A DNA stretch of 32,997 nucleotides from Verrucomicrobiaceae bacterium (GCA_027486585.1 JAIXOU010000026.1:1-32997); one strand, 5' to 3'; numbered from the stretch's first letter, positions 7,568 through 16,941 are shown. The notes: generated by a model not told the origin, from the letters alone. Numbers and translations: made by a program.

Positions 7568-9079
7568 TTAGGCAGTCACAGGATTTTGGCCCAGCACGGA
7601 AGTCTTGCTACCAGAGGCCTTTTGATTCTCTTCACTGGCGAGCATCACGCGATGGCGATGACGGAGATCTTCTTCCACTTTCTTGTTCTTCTCGATGATC
7701 AGCTCGAGCTTGGAAGCCGCGATTTCGAGTTCATGCTCGGCATCTTCCACCATGTTGTTGAGGTAGTTGAAAGGAATCAGACCGGTCATGGCGATAACGA
7801 GACCGAAAGCCGTAGCGATCAAAGCCTCAGCAATACCACCGGTGATGGCAGATGGGGCACCCATATCTGCTCCGATGGAGGCAAAGGACGCCATCATCCC
7901 TGTCACCGTTCCGAGAAGTCCAAGGAGAGGGGCAATCGTCATCCCGGTATCCAGAATGAAGAAACCACGCTTGAAGCGTTTGATTTCGAGAGAAGCTGAG
8001 AGTCCAAGAGCATCCGAGATATTGGTTTCGACATGCTCCAAGGCATGAGCCAAAGCACGCGCGACATAGTCGTTCGACTTGGCACCGACGGCGATGGCTT
8101 GATCAAAGTGACCAGCCTCGACGGCGTCCAGCAATTGCATCACGTCCTTCGGCTTGCGGCGTTTCTTCTCACGCAGAATGAAGAAGATACGCTCTAGGGC
8201 TGTGCCAAAAACCAGAATGCTCGTGAGCAGAAGAGGATGCATGATCGGACCACCATGCTTGTAGGTGTCTAGCAAGCTGTGCTTAGTCACGAACTCGCTG
8301 ATGGCTCCACCGAGAGTTCCGTCCAGCGGCAGCATGCCTTTGCCCGTCTCAATCAAGGAAGCGATGGATGCATTGATCTCTGGAGTGATGCTACGGATAA
8401 TTGGCATCGGTGAGCCAACTTGGGGCATCGCGACGCCCGCACCGACTCCACCCTTGGTCGAGAAGAACGCCATCGGTCCGATAACGGCAAAGGTGCCGTC
8501 CATTACAAGACCTTGGCTATCGACAGCCTTACCCGAGAAACGGGCACCACCGATGATTTCATTAAGGCGTCTAATGGCTGCACGCAGCAAGTCCACTTGA
8601 GTGAGGAAACGCTCTTTAAGTGGCGTCTTTTCATTCTCGGAAGCCATCTTGGCTTTATCCAGCGTCGGCCTATAGAGCTGCATTTCACTGGCATGAACCT
8701 TGGATTCAAAACCCTTGGTGTACTCATCCAGAATGTTGGTCAGATACAAGTTTTCTTCACCTGCCAGCTTCACCTGACTTTTTAAATTAGAGAAGTTCAG
8801 TTCAGCCGTGTCCACTTCACGGGTCAGTGGCGCATACTGATCCTGAAGTTGGCGCAGTTTTTCTTCCAATTGGGCCAGTTCGCGATTCAGCGGTTCCTTT
8901 TCTTTGCCGATCTCTGCTTGCACCTTGGATAGGTCTTCCTTACTGCGATCATAGTCTGCCTGGGCCGAGGCTTTAGCAGCAGAGAATCCAGCCGCGCTGG
9001 CGCTGGCCAAGCTGACGGACAGAATGAAGAGGGTGGTTACGATAGGTCTCATAAGTTTCGAGGCGTTACAGGTTGGCAT
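7568..9079 (-). CDS. Long MotA/TolQ/ExbB-family proton channel protein (TtpC-like)
   Basis: This 503-residue protein is about twice the length of ordinary ExbB. It has a signal peptide, a coiled-coil periplasmic region (~35-130) and a linker, then the MotA/TolQ/ExbB domain with membrane segments near 279-301, 372-398 and 413-440; the motif GMTIAPLLGLLGTVTGMM is diagnostic. This layout matches TtpC of TonB2 systems. It should form the channel for ExbD and TonB. The start at 9079 overlaps the DUF3450 stop by one base (TGATG). An alternative ATG at 9052 (MRPIVTTLFILSVSLASASA) gives a cleaner signal peptide. TonB2 clusters normally also carry a separate short ExbB2, absent here, so this protein may do both jobs. 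Confidence 0.9.
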   Translation of the reverse strand: MPTCNASKLMRPIVTTLFILSVSLASASAAGFSAAKASAQADYDRSKEDLSKVQAEIGKEKEPLNRELAQLEEKLRQLQDQYAPLTREVDTAELNFSNLKSQVKLAGEENLYLTNILDEYTKGFESKVHASEMQLYRPTLDKAKMASENEKTPLKERFLTQVDLLRAAIRRLNEIIGGARFSGKAVDSQGLVMDGTFAVIGPMAFFSTKGGVGAGVAMPQVGSPMPIIRSITPEINASIASLIETGKGMLPLDGTLGGAISEFVTKHSLLDTYKHGGPIMHPLLLTSILVFGTALERIFFILREKKRRKPKDVMQLLDAVEAGHFDQAIAVGAKSNDYVARALAHALEHVETNISDALGLSASLEIKRFKRGFFILDTGMTIAPLLGLLGTVTGMMASFASIGADMGAPSAITGGIAEALIATAFGLVIAMTGLIPFNYLNNMVEDAEHELEIAASKLELIIEKNKKVEEDLRHRHRVMLASEENQKASGSKTSVLGQNPVTA

Positions 9080-9870
9080 CAGCGGATCTCAGCGGGCAAT
9101 TCGACCAGTTTCGGGGCGATTGCTTTTTTCATGACTTCGACGACCTCACGCATTTTCGGGGCGATGGTCGCATCGGTCTTCCAAGTCCAGCCTTGATCGC
9201 TGGGGAGTCCAAGGCCGCCGATCGTGCCACTGGAGTTGACAAAATAACCTTGGCCTAAGCCAACATAGACCACTTTGACTTCGGCCTTTTTACCGTCACC
9301 GATATCGTGGATTTCAGGAATCGTAGTGAGTTCATTATTGGCTTTCCCGAGTTCATTGAGAATACCCAAAACATTCTGAAAGCGCTCCGCTGCCGTAATG
9401 TTTTTCACATCAGCTCCGGCCTTGGGGATACGATCATGCAGCACCTTGACCTTTTCTTGAATTACTCCAGGAACACGTCCAAATAAACCTTTGACGCCCT
9501 CCTCCAACTCAGGTGCGACAGCGACAAGAGCCTCAGTGGCTTCTCGTGTTTTGATTTTCTCAGCTTCTGTTTCAGCCGTGCGTTTCTTCACGTCTTCAAG
9601 CTTCGTCTTGGCTTCAGCAATCTTCTTCTCTGTCTCTTCGACAGAGATTTTCAGCAATTGAATGCGCCCTTGAAGCATCGCCTTCCCATTCTCCCAGTCT
9701 GCCCGCTCACTAGCGATCAGACGCTGAGTTGATGACCATTGCTGAAGCAGACCTCGCGTTGAGTCCATATCGGCACCTGCATCAGGCGATTTGGTGGCTG
9801 CCTCCTGGGCACCAATGTTCATCGTGCCTGCTATTCCAAGGATGATTAACCGAGCTAATCTTGCGTTCAT
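9079..9870 (-). CDS. DUF3450 periplasmic coiled-coil protein of the TonB operon
   Basis: The protein has 263 residues, with a signal peptide (MNARLARLIILGIAGTMNIGA) and a long coiled coil (~35-115, rich in Glu/Lys/Ala, e.g. EETEKKIAEAKTKLEDVKKR). A globular C-terminal part follows, with VVYVGLGQGYFVNSSGTIGG and a GWTWK segment typical of DUF3450. DUF3450 proteins are encoded first in TonB2-type operons, directly before the TtpC-like channel, and are thought to assist it; the exact function is not established. It is the first gene of the operon DUF3450-exbB-exbD-tonB-TPR, whose members overlap or lie within 16 bp of each other. A Pho-box-like motif precedes it by 79 bases. Confidence 0.88.
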   Translation of the reverse strand: MNARLARLIILGIAGTMNIGAQEAATKSPDAGADMDSTRGLLQQWSSTQRLIASERADWENGKAMLQGRIQLLKISVEETEKKIAEAKTKLEDVKKRTAETEAEKIKTREATEALVAVAPELEEGVKGLFGRVPGVIQEKVKVLHDRIPKAGADVKNITAAERFQNVLGILNELGKANNELTTIPEIHDIGDGKKAEVKVVYVGLGQGYFVNSSGTIGGLGLPSDQGWTWKTDATIAPKMREVVEVMKKAIAPKLVELPAEIR

Positions 9871-9949
9871 TCTAAAATCGGGTTTGATAGATCATTAAAA
9901 ATTATATCTTATTACTGTCGAGCAGCGCGTTAAATTCACCTTCCGTTAA

Positions 9950-9965
9950 GTGACGAAACCGTTAC
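9950..9965 (-). promoter_or_regulatory. Pho-box-like motif before the TonB operon
   Basis: In gene orientation the site reads GTAACGGTTTCGTCAC, half-sites 11 bp apart, 79 bases before the DUF3450 start. The intervening sequence is AT-rich and contains a TATAAT. The receptor-operon motif at 14523 sits at nearly the same distance (78 bases) from its start codon. Confidence 0.6.
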
Positions 9966-10098
9966 ATTGATCCTTTGTTGTCGCGTAAAGGAAGCGCAGT
10001 AATCTTCCAGTGTTTCATCTCTGTCCTATTTTCACATCAGCCATCAGAGCTAGACAAGCCAACCGATTAGGGGTCTTCTAATTGCCGAAGAATTTGAA

Positions 10099-13000
10099 TT
10101 ACCAGTTGAACGAAAGACTCAATGAATAGTTAATCCCAGGATAGCGAGAAGAATGAAGAGGCTTCTCTGCGTTATTGTAAAAACGTCTCAACGACTGATT
10201 GGTCACATTAGCCGCCCTGAATGTCAGCTTTGAACCCTTCCACAGGTCTTTTGCGATTCCTATATCTAAGGTTGTGTAAGGCTCTTGAAAAATATCGGGC
10301 TCATTTGGGGCAGCTGATACGGCAAAAAGTTGTTGGCCCGTAACGTTGAGAAACGTTCCAAAGAACCAACCGGTCTCCTTGTTGTCGTAAGTGAAATTAA
10401 AGTTGTAGATGTAGTCTGGTTGTCCTTGCAGACGCCTTGTGTTACCAAAGACATTTCTGCTACCCGCGTACTCTGGGCGGCGAGCTTGAGAATAGATGTA
10501 GCTATAGTTAGTGCCAATATTGAAGGGTTTCAGTCCATCATGCAGGAAACTGAGATCACGCTGATACTCAAGCTCGAAGCCATAGACCTGAGCCTCTTCC
10601 ACATTGACGTATTGAATAAAATTCCCGACCTGGGAGTACTCGATCGGATTTTTGATTGATTTCGCAAACGCACTAACACCAAGCACACTGCCAGGTTCTG
10701 GAAAACATTCCCAGCGTACATCGTAGTTGGTGATGCTAGAGGTTTTGAGCTCCCTGTTTCCAATGAAGAAGTCGCCTGAAAATGGGTCCACAAAGGCAAC
10801 CGGGGAAATTTCTTTAAAGGAAGGTCGCGCCATGGTCTGCGAGATGGAAAATCTCAATCTTTGATTCTCTTTCAAATCCCAAGTGGCAGAAAAAGCTGGG
10901 AGAAAATCAACCCTCTGAATCTGCGCACGGGCAAGAGCGGCAATACGCGGATCATTTCGCGCGGCTACATTACCACCAAAGGCGTCATCAATGAGGATCT
11001 GCAATGCCTGAAATTCGGCGGCTCTGCTGCGATCAAAACGAATCGATGGTGGAACCATTGCATACCTGACGGTTGGATTATCATAATTCCATACTGGACT
11101 TGCCTGAACTTTCATATCGGTCGTTTCCACACGGCCTCCAAAGGTGAAGCTGATGGTTGGAGTCAGATTCACGTCCATCATCATATATCCGGCAGAAATC
11201 ATCTGGCTGGCATCGTACGTTTCAGGTTGCTCGGCCAAACGGTGCAGATAGGTACTACCAATGATGCCTCCGTTATTGATATTAGGAATACCAATCAGGA
11301 AAAGATCTCCCCACGTCGTACCAGGCACCAGGCCAGGCTGGTACATTGGATGATTAAAGGGAAAATTGTTGTTGGTTGATCCAGAGTTGTACTCATAACT
11401 GTCACCTCGGTAGTTGCGGTCACTGTAATCGAGTAAGCCACCAAATTTAAATTTAGCCTTGAGGCCATCAGCAAGACTATCGCCAAAAAGATCAGTTTCG
11501 ACGTCCACTTTGGCAGTATAACTTTCATCGTTAATATTGCGCCAGTAGCGAGCAAAAGGCGGTTCGTTTTGTGTAGGAACAGTGAACGATCCCGCACCAA
11601 TATCATACTCCGTGTACATAACCCTGAGGTCAGGCTCATACTGATAACTATTACTGTAGCCTATTCCCCAATCCACTTTGAAGTCCGCACCCAATCCATC
11701 AACGAGATGAGACCCTGCTATTTGCCAAGTTTGAAGCTGGCGTTCAGCATACGCGATGGATTCCCGGTAACGCGCTACAGTTGGGTCCGTTTGTGGATTG
11801 TATGCAAATTGTAAATTTGTTCGGTCCTCAGCAACTCGATTGAAAAAGTAGGTGAATGTTAATTCACTATCCGTGTCCAGTTCGACCCCGAAGGAAACCA
11901 GAAGGCCGGCACGCATGGTTTCAGCAGATACTTTTTGTCCCCATGGAAAATTAGCTGTCCCAGCAGGAATTCCCCCTGGAATTTGTGATCCAGGCACCAC
12001 TAAACGGTTAATGCCCAGAATATTACCATTGTTATCAAATGCGTAACGACCCAAACCATCTTTGTCGCTAAAAGTAAATTTTTTGGAATAATCGCCCGAA
12101 ATGGTAATCCCTGCCTGAAGACCCATAAAATCAAATCGCCGGCCTAGGCTAGCCTCCAAAGTTTGGTCTAGGGGCGGAGTTTTATTTTTGGTACCCATCT
12201 CGGTGCTTAAAGATTCGTTCACTCGTTGCCTTAGTGCAGAATCAACAGTAGAAGGCACGAAAAATTCTGGGAGTGCGGCATCACGAATAAAACCAGGTAA
12301 GGCGCGATCTCTAGCATTTCCAAACATGCCTGTTCCGCCACCACGATAAGAGAGAAAGTTGGGGTTCCCCGTGGCTTGGCTGTTATAAGCACTTCCGAAC
12401 TTTAACTTCACATAATCCTCCTCAGGCACCGCTTTTGTTTTCACGTCGATCGTGGCCCCAGTGGATTCTCCAGGCTGATCTGGCGTGAAGGTCTTGGTCG
12501 TTCTAACATCCTTGATCACGGCACTCGGGAAAAGGTCTAGCGCCACCGCACGCCGATCAGGATCAGAGCTGGGCACTCGGAGGCTATTGAGTGTCACACT
12601 ATTGTAACGGTCCGCTAAACCACGTACGACCACAAACTTACCGTCCGAAACATTCACCCCTGTCGTCTTTGCCAAAAGATTGGCCGCATTACTAGCGCCG
12701 GTTTGGGCGATGAATTGTTGTCCCAGCACCTCCGTGAAGGTGGTCAAATCACGTCGTATGTCCACACTCATGGTGCTGGAGGTCGAGTCCACAATTTCTT
12801 CTTCGGCAACGACAAACTCATCCAATTCCACGACCTCTGCAGTCATATCAAAGCTTACCTCCTTCACACTACCTGGTGCCACAATGAGATCTGAGCGCCG
12901 CTCACGGATGAAACCATCTTTGCTAGCTAAAATACTGTAACGCCCAGCTGGGATGTCATTGATGAAAAAGCTCCCTTCAGCATCTGTGACACCTCCAAAG

Positions 13001-13161
13001 TTCGTTCCCTCTAGAGCAATGAAAGCTCCACTAACAGGCACTGAAAAGTCTGCATCAAGAATATTGCCACGCAAGGCACCGTTTGCACCTTGACCATGGA
13101 CCCCACTAGTGCACAGCACTAAGGTTAAAAAAAGAATCAGCCAGCTTAGGAGCCTATACAT
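10099..13161 (-). CDS. TonB-dependent outer-membrane receptor
   Basis: This 1020-residue receptor has a signal peptide (to ~24), a carboxypeptidase-regulatory-like beta-sandwich (~28-115; GALRGNILDADFSVPVSGAF) and a TonB box (LDEFVV, ~123). A plug domain follows (~135-250), with VVVRGLADRYNSVTLNSLRV and DVRTTKTFTPDQPGESTGAT, then a 22-strand-type barrel ending in the aromatic LSLSFNW signature. It imports a bulky or scarce substrate across the outer membrane using TonB energy. The N-terminal extension is common in Bacteroidota and Verrucomicrobiota receptors. It starts 2 bp after the stop of the helical-repeat gene at 13164, so they are co-transcribed, and the TonB operon follows directly. 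The substrate is not readable; the Pho-box-like motif upstream of the pair suggests a phosphorus source. Confidence 0.93.
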   Translation of the reverse strand: MYRLLSWLILFLTLVLCTSGVHGQGANGALRGNILDADFSVPVSGAFIALEGTNFGGVTDAEGSFFINDIPAGRYSILASKDGFIRERRSDLIVAPGSVKEVSFDMTAEVVELDEFVVAEEEIVDSTSSTMSVDIRRDLTTFTEVLGQQFIAQTGASNAANLLAKTTGVNVSDGKFVVVRGLADRYNSVTLNSLRVPSSDPDRRAVALDLFPSAVIKDVRTTKTFTPDQPGESTGATIDVKTKAVPEEDYVKLKFGSAYNSQATGNPNFLSYRGGGTGMFGNARDRALPGFIRDAALPEFFVPSTVDSALRQRVNESLSTEMGTKNKTPPLDQTLEASLGRRFDFMGLQAGITISGDYSKKFTFSDKDGLGRYAFDNNGNILGINRLVVPGSQIPGGIPAGTANFPWGQKVSAETMRAGLLVSFGVELDTDSELTFTYFFNRVAEDRTNLQFAYNPQTDPTVARYRESIAYAERQLQTWQIAGSHLVDGLGADFKVDWGIGYSNSYQYEPDLRVMYTEYDIGAGSFTVPTQNEPPFARYWRNINDESYTAKVDVETDLFGDSLADGLKAKFKFGGLLDYSDRNYRGDSYEYNSGSTNNNFPFNHPMYQPGLVPGTTWGDLFLIGIPNINNGGIIGSTYLHRLAEQPETYDASQMISAGYMMMDVNLTPTISFTFGGRVETTDMKVQASPVWNYDNPTVRYAMVPPSIRFDRSRAAEFQALQILIDDAFGGNVAARNDPRIAALARAQIQRVDFLPAFSATWDLKENQRLRFSISQTMARPSFKEISPVAFVDPFSGDFFIGNRELKTSSITNYDVRWECFPEPGSVLGVSAFAKSIKNPIEYSQVGNFIQYVNVEEAQVYGFELEYQRDLSFLHDGLKPFNIGTNYSYIYSQARRPEYAGSRNVFGNTRRLQGQPDYIYNFNFTYDNKETGWFFGTFLNVTGQQLFAVSAAPNEPDIFQEPYTTLDIGIAKDLWKGSKLTFRAANVTNQSLRRFYNNAEKPLHSSRYPGINYSLSLSFNW

Positions 13162-13163
13162 GC

Positions 13164-14444
13164 TTAGTTGCCACTTTTTAGGTGTGTTTGTTCACTTTCA
13201 GGTGCTTCTCGGGTTTTTTGAAGCAACTTAATCACTGCCTCTGGAACTGCTCTTGCCATCTCATGATAGTAGATGCAGGCATTCACAGCAGCGCGGCCTT
13301 TTACCCGTGGGTGAGGATGCAGCAAGCCTGTCCGTAAAGCGGACAATACGACCGTATCCGCAGCAGCGGGACCTTCGAGTCTTTCCACTATTCTAGCCGT
13401 TGAGATATGGCTTTCGGCTGCGTCCACGATATAAACTTTACTGGCCCCATCACGAGCGGATTTCAGCCATTTTATTGCTTGATCCTTTCTGTCCCATTCA
13501 AGCAAGACCTCCACAGCTGCCACAACATAGGGCGCGCGCCATTCAGCCGCCATGGAAAAACGATCACAGGCCTGCAAATAGATGGTCAAACATTTTTCAG
13601 CGCGTTCCTTCATCTTGAATTTGTTCGCTAATTTTGCTAGATCCAACATCACGCGATACTCATGGGCTAAACCATTACTGCTTGCCCATTTACCTGCTTG
13701 ATCAAAACACTTCTCCCCTTCAGCAGTGTTCCCCTTGGCTAGTTGAGCATCGGCGTTCGCCATCATGAAACGCGCCTTCAGTTCCTCGACACCCCGCGCC
13801 TCTAGTGCCACCATCTTTGCCTCCCCCTCTTGGCTACTTTGTGGCTTGTTCAAACCGCGCTCTATGTAGGCTATATCGAGCTCAATTTGGTTGATTTCAG
13901 TCAATTTGTCTTTGTGCTTAATTATACGATCTTGTTGCTCTGTAATGCGGGCTGCAATGAGTAGGTTCAGAAGCGCTTTTTGGAGTATGACTCCAGATCC
14001 TTGAAAAAGCCAGCGTTCCGCCTCTTCTTGTTGCTGGATGGACTGCTCCTTCTTTCCCTCGTCAGCCAGATGTAGCGCCAGTGCTGCGTGAGACTGCAAT
14101 CTGCCACTACCTGGCAGACGCTCTGCCAAGTACAGTGCATCTATATCATCCCCTGCTTCCACATGAAGGAGTATGATTTTCACCATCACCTCTGTGTACT
14201 CCTTAACGTCGCCAGCGATCCATGCCGCATACTCTTCAGCTAGCCGAAGCGGTGATGCGGGGTCACTTGGACGGTTGATTTCAAGTCTTTTAGAATCTTT
14301 AACCAACTGATCTACCAATTTTGCGGTGTCTTCGATGGTTGTAGGAAAGTTCTGGTTAGGGCTTGGAATCAACGGGGCATCTCCTGCCAGCAATGATCCT
14401 CCACAAGCCATGAAAAGCAGGGTCAATTGTAGAAGCCGGATCAT
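13164..14444 (-). CDS. Secreted helical-repeat (TPR-like) protein coupled to the receptor
   Basis: This 426-residue protein has an N-terminal signal sequence (MIRLLQLTLLFMACGGSLLA) and is otherwise almost all alpha-helical, with degenerate TPR-type pairs such as ALYLAERLPGSGRLQSHAAL, AQLAKGNTAEGEKCFDQAGK and KFKMKERAEKCLTIYLQA. It belongs to no family I can name. An alternative reading is a lipoprotein (MACGG), but there is no good lipobox. It is followed 2 bp later by the receptor gene, so it probably serves that receptor, for example as a periplasmic or surface partner. A Pho-box-like motif precedes it by 78 bases. Confidence 0.75.
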   Translation of the reverse strand: MIRLLQLTLLFMACGGSLLAGDAPLIPSPNQNFPTTIEDTAKLVDQLVKDSKRLEINRPSDPASPLRLAEEYAAWIAGDVKEYTEVMVKIILLHVEAGDDIDALYLAERLPGSGRLQSHAALALHLADEGKKEQSIQQQEEAERWLFQGSGVILQKALLNLLIAARITEQQDRIIKHKDKLTEINQIELDIAYIERGLNKPQSSQEGEAKMVALEARGVEELKARFMMANADAQLAKGNTAEGEKCFDQAGKWASSNGLAHEYRVMLDLAKLANKFKMKERAEKCLTIYLQACDRFSMAAEWRAPYVVAAVEVLLEWDRKDQAIKWLKSARDGASKVYIVDAAESHISTARIVERLEGPAAADTVVLSALRTGLLHPHPRVKGRAAVNACIYYHEMARAVPEAVIKLLQKTREAPESEQTHLKSGN

Positions 14445-14522
14445 GAATGAAAAAATGGTTTTTGTATGATTAGTATGCTTTCTCCTTTGAACTAGCCCCG
14501 CAACAATTGGAATTTTTTTTCC

Positions 14523-14538
14523 GTGACGAAAAGGTCAC
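14523..14538 (-). promoter_or_regulatory. Pho-box-like motif before the receptor operon
   Basis: In gene orientation the site reads GTGACCTTTTCGTCAC, with half-sites 11 bp apart, 78 bases before the start of the helical-repeat gene. Extra half-sites upstream (14558, 14587) may widen the operator. Confidence 0.65.
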
Positions 14539-14781
14539 AAAGGCAGTCCGCCACTACGTGACAAAAAAATATCAAAATATTCAAAGGTCACCGTTCATGA
14601 TACTGACCAAACGACGCAGACATCACTGAATCTGAATATTGCCGGATAAAATATATCGAATCCAGCAGAAGCGATGGACAAATAAAACCAACTAAGCAAG
14701 AAACAATGAATATGCCATGAAGCAAAACGATCAATTTGGATAACCAAACCCTTAGCTTTATATTTGATAAGGAGCCTCAAT

Positions 14782-14813
14782 AAAAAAAACGGAGTGGTCA
14801 TTTGACCACTCCG
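14782..14813 (-). terminator. Intrinsic terminator of the secreted-protein operon
   Basis: On the minus strand CGGAGTGGTC-4 nt-GACCACTCCG (14813-14790) forms a perfect 10-bp stem (the loop-closing A/T could extend it) followed by eight T residues (14789-14782). It lies 28 bases after the stop of the gene ending at 14842, a textbook rho-independent terminator position. Confidence 0.9.
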
Positions 14814-14841
14814 CAATGATTGAAAAAGGTTCTTTGAAGAT

Positions 14842-16893
14842 TTACTGAGGGATCACGCGATAGTGAACTGCGGCACCAGTGAATGAAATACTATCAGCGA
14901 CACGGATCGTGCCAGCTGAAGCATCTAAGTCACCAGAACCACCGTCCTGCACAGCCACAAATGGCACGAAGGTGGCACCACCATCTGAGGAACGTTCCAC
15001 AACGTACTGAACTGAATCGGCTGCATCAGTCACCGTTGTATCAGCATTGAAGCTGACTTGGGGGGACCCAGAGACGATCGTCAGGGTAAGAACCGGACGG
15101 GCCAAGTTGGTCGTTGGCAGCAATTGAAGATCATTGGCACCGGTCCAACCAAAGAGCATGTTGTTATCGCGCATAGCACCCGTGTAGGTGACTGGGCTCA
15201 GGAAGTTCTGAACACCAGCACGAGTCGGGGGAGTGCGAGTGAGTTTACGAGCGACAATAGCGGTGCCACTAGGAGCTTCATCAACGAGGGTTGGATTGAG
15301 ACCATTTTTGACAAGCTGTCCCTTTGCAACAAGTTGTGTTGCGGTGGTGACTACGGTGCCCGTGACATCAATGTCAGTTTGCCCAGCAGTAGCACCAGCA
15401 TTTGGCACAAGTGGTGAAGCACCCGTATTGAAATAAAGGCTGTTCAAGAGATCTGTATCATTACGGGAAGCATTTCCTGGGGTAGCATTGGTCCCTGGGT
15501 CACTCTGTTCGATAACACCACTGCCGATGTCTTCAAACAAAGCATATTCAATCTTGCCTGAAGACGCACGACGAACGCGAATCCCGTCATGAGCAGCACC
15601 TACTGAAACGCCACCTTTTGGGCCAATCATGGTCACATTGAACACATGACCGTTGGAACGCGGAAGAATACCACTGTTGTTAGGCTCAGGTCCATCAAGC
15701 TCAAAGCCTCGCTCAGAAGCATTAAAGGTGGTGTTTTTACCAGCAGTCGAAGCATCCGTAGCCGTGAAGCCAGAACGGGGGAAGAATTGACCACCACCGC
15801 TGTGAATGAAGACATGCTGAATGGTGCCGGAGAAACCTTGATCCCAATCAATGTAGTCATCACCACAATGCATCAGGAAGAAGTACTTACAGTCATTGTA
15901 ACCACCAAAGAATTCAGCAGCATCATCCGCATTGTTAATCACATCAATCCACTCTGAAACGGTGCCACGACCAACGGCACCACAAGTGAAACCGTTGATT
16001 TCAAGGTCAGCAGAAACAGGGAAACCACCATAACGGAGTGACCAGAAACGGACGACACCGCTATCATCATTTTCATCCACGCCACCGTAAACACCACGCT
16101 GGAAACTCGTGCTGGCGGCAATGCCACCGACAGTGCCACTGATTGCACCTTCTGGACCAGCCCAAGTATTGACTTCTGCTGCATCATAACCAACGGTTTG
16201 ATCGGGATCGAAGGAGAAGGAGATGGTAGCAGGCGTAATGGCAAGCCCTTCAATAACGGCAAAACCAGTTCCATCACCAGCATTGTTTTGATTCGTGCCT
16301 GAAATTTCAGGAGACACACCACCCGTTGGTAAAACGAGAGCCTCGCCACTGAAGGTGTTGGTGGAGTCGTTGTAGCTTGGGCGTGCAGCATTCCCATTGC
16401 CATCATAAGCCATGGGTGTGCGACCAAGTAAAACAAGACCACCAGCTTGGCGTGAGATAGCGAAGGCATTATTGCTCGTTGGACCGTTCACATCGTAGTT
16501 AAGGCCAGTCGAGAATGCGTTACCGACAACTGTAGCAGGGATGGTATTAGCACCACCTTTAACGTTAGGATCGTCCACCGAAGTGAAGATGATTGGATCA
16601 TCCACAGTGCCGCTACCGACGATTTTAGCACCACGGCAGATACAAATCGTACCAGGATTGTTAGTGCCTGAGGTGATGGTATCATTAGCGCCACGAATCA
16701 GTGTACCTGGTTCAACGGTAAGCTTAGCGGGTGGCAAGACATAAAGAATGCCTGTCAGAACATAAACATTGTCACGCGTCCAGCGTGTATCAGCAGTGAT
16801 GTCGCCGCTGACTTCGATGATGGCAGACTTAGCCGCACCACCAAACGCAAGCGCCATACTGGCCGCAAGGATGGTTTTAGAGAAGAGTTTCAT
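14842..16893 (-). CDS. Secreted beta-helix-like surface protein, uncharacterised
   Basis: I choose the ATG at 16893 (683 residues; MKLFSKTILAASMALAFGGA signal peptide) over the in-frame ATG at 16932, which would add 13 residues before the signal. The protein resembles uncharacterised secreted proteins common in Bacteroidota. It opens with DITADTRWTRDNVYVLTG and VEPGTLIRGA, followed by a GTICICRGAKIVGSG turn pattern suggesting a right-handed beta-helix. Further family-like motifs are VYGGVDENDDSGVVRFWSLR, DDAAEFFGG, DYIDWDQGFSG and RGFELDG. The acidic DxD stretches could bind calcium. The last ~120 residues form a beta-sandwich-like tail. It follows the PEP-CTERM gene by 48 bp and ends at a strong terminator. 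Function unknown; a surface role near the receptor is a guess. Confidence 0.75.
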   Translation of the reverse strand: MKLFSKTILAASMALAFGGAAKSAIIEVSGDITADTRWTRDNVYVLTGILYVLPPAKLTVEPGTLIRGANDTITSGTNNPGTICICRGAKIVGSGTVDDPIIFTSVDDPNVKGGANTIPATVVGNAFSTGLNYDVNGPTSNNAFAISRQAGGLVLLGRTPMAYDGNGNAARPSYNDSTNTFSGEALVLPTGGVSPEISGTNQNNAGDGTGFAVIEGLAITPATISFSFDPDQTVGYDAAEVNTWAGPEGAISGTVGGIAASTSFQRGVYGGVDENDDSGVVRFWSLRYGGFPVSADLEINGFTCGAVGRGTVSEWIDVINNADDAAEFFGGYNDCKYFFLMHCGDDYIDWDQGFSGTIQHVFIHSGGGQFFPRSGFTATDASTAGKNTTFNASERGFELDGPEPNNSGILPRSNGHVFNVTMIGPKGGVSVGAAHDGIRVRRASSGKIEYALFEDIGSGVIEQSDPGTNATPGNASRNDTDLLNSLYFNTGASPLVPNAGATAGQTDIDVTGTVVTTATQLVAKGQLVKNGLNPTLVDEAPSGTAIVARKLTRTPPTRAGVQNFLSPVTYTGAMRDNNMLFGWTGANDLQLLPTTNLARPVLTLTIVSGSPQVSFNADTTVTDAADSVQYVVERSSDGGATFVPFVAVQDGGSGDLDASAGTIRVADSISFTGAAVHYRVIPQ

Positions 16894-16941
16894 GAAATAG
16901 GGATGTCGAATCAGAGTTAGAATTAGAGTCAAAGGTAAGAA

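Larger units (their letters stand above)
14445..14841. other. AT-rich intergenic region with terminator and promoter
   Basis: No credible gene lies here. The right end holds the terminator of the secreted-protein operon (14782-14813) and the left part holds the Pho-box-like motif of the receptor operon (14523-14538). Further GTGAC/GTCAC half-sites occur at 14558 and 14587 without 11-bp partners. The sequence between about 14590 and 14780 is AT-rich and otherwise featureless. A 73-codon minus-strand frame here runs through the terminator and is discounted. Confidence 0.7.

Noticed and set aside
14595..14816. 73-codon minus-strand frame
   Set aside because: It runs through the intrinsic terminator at 14782-14813 and has no recognisable start signal or domain.
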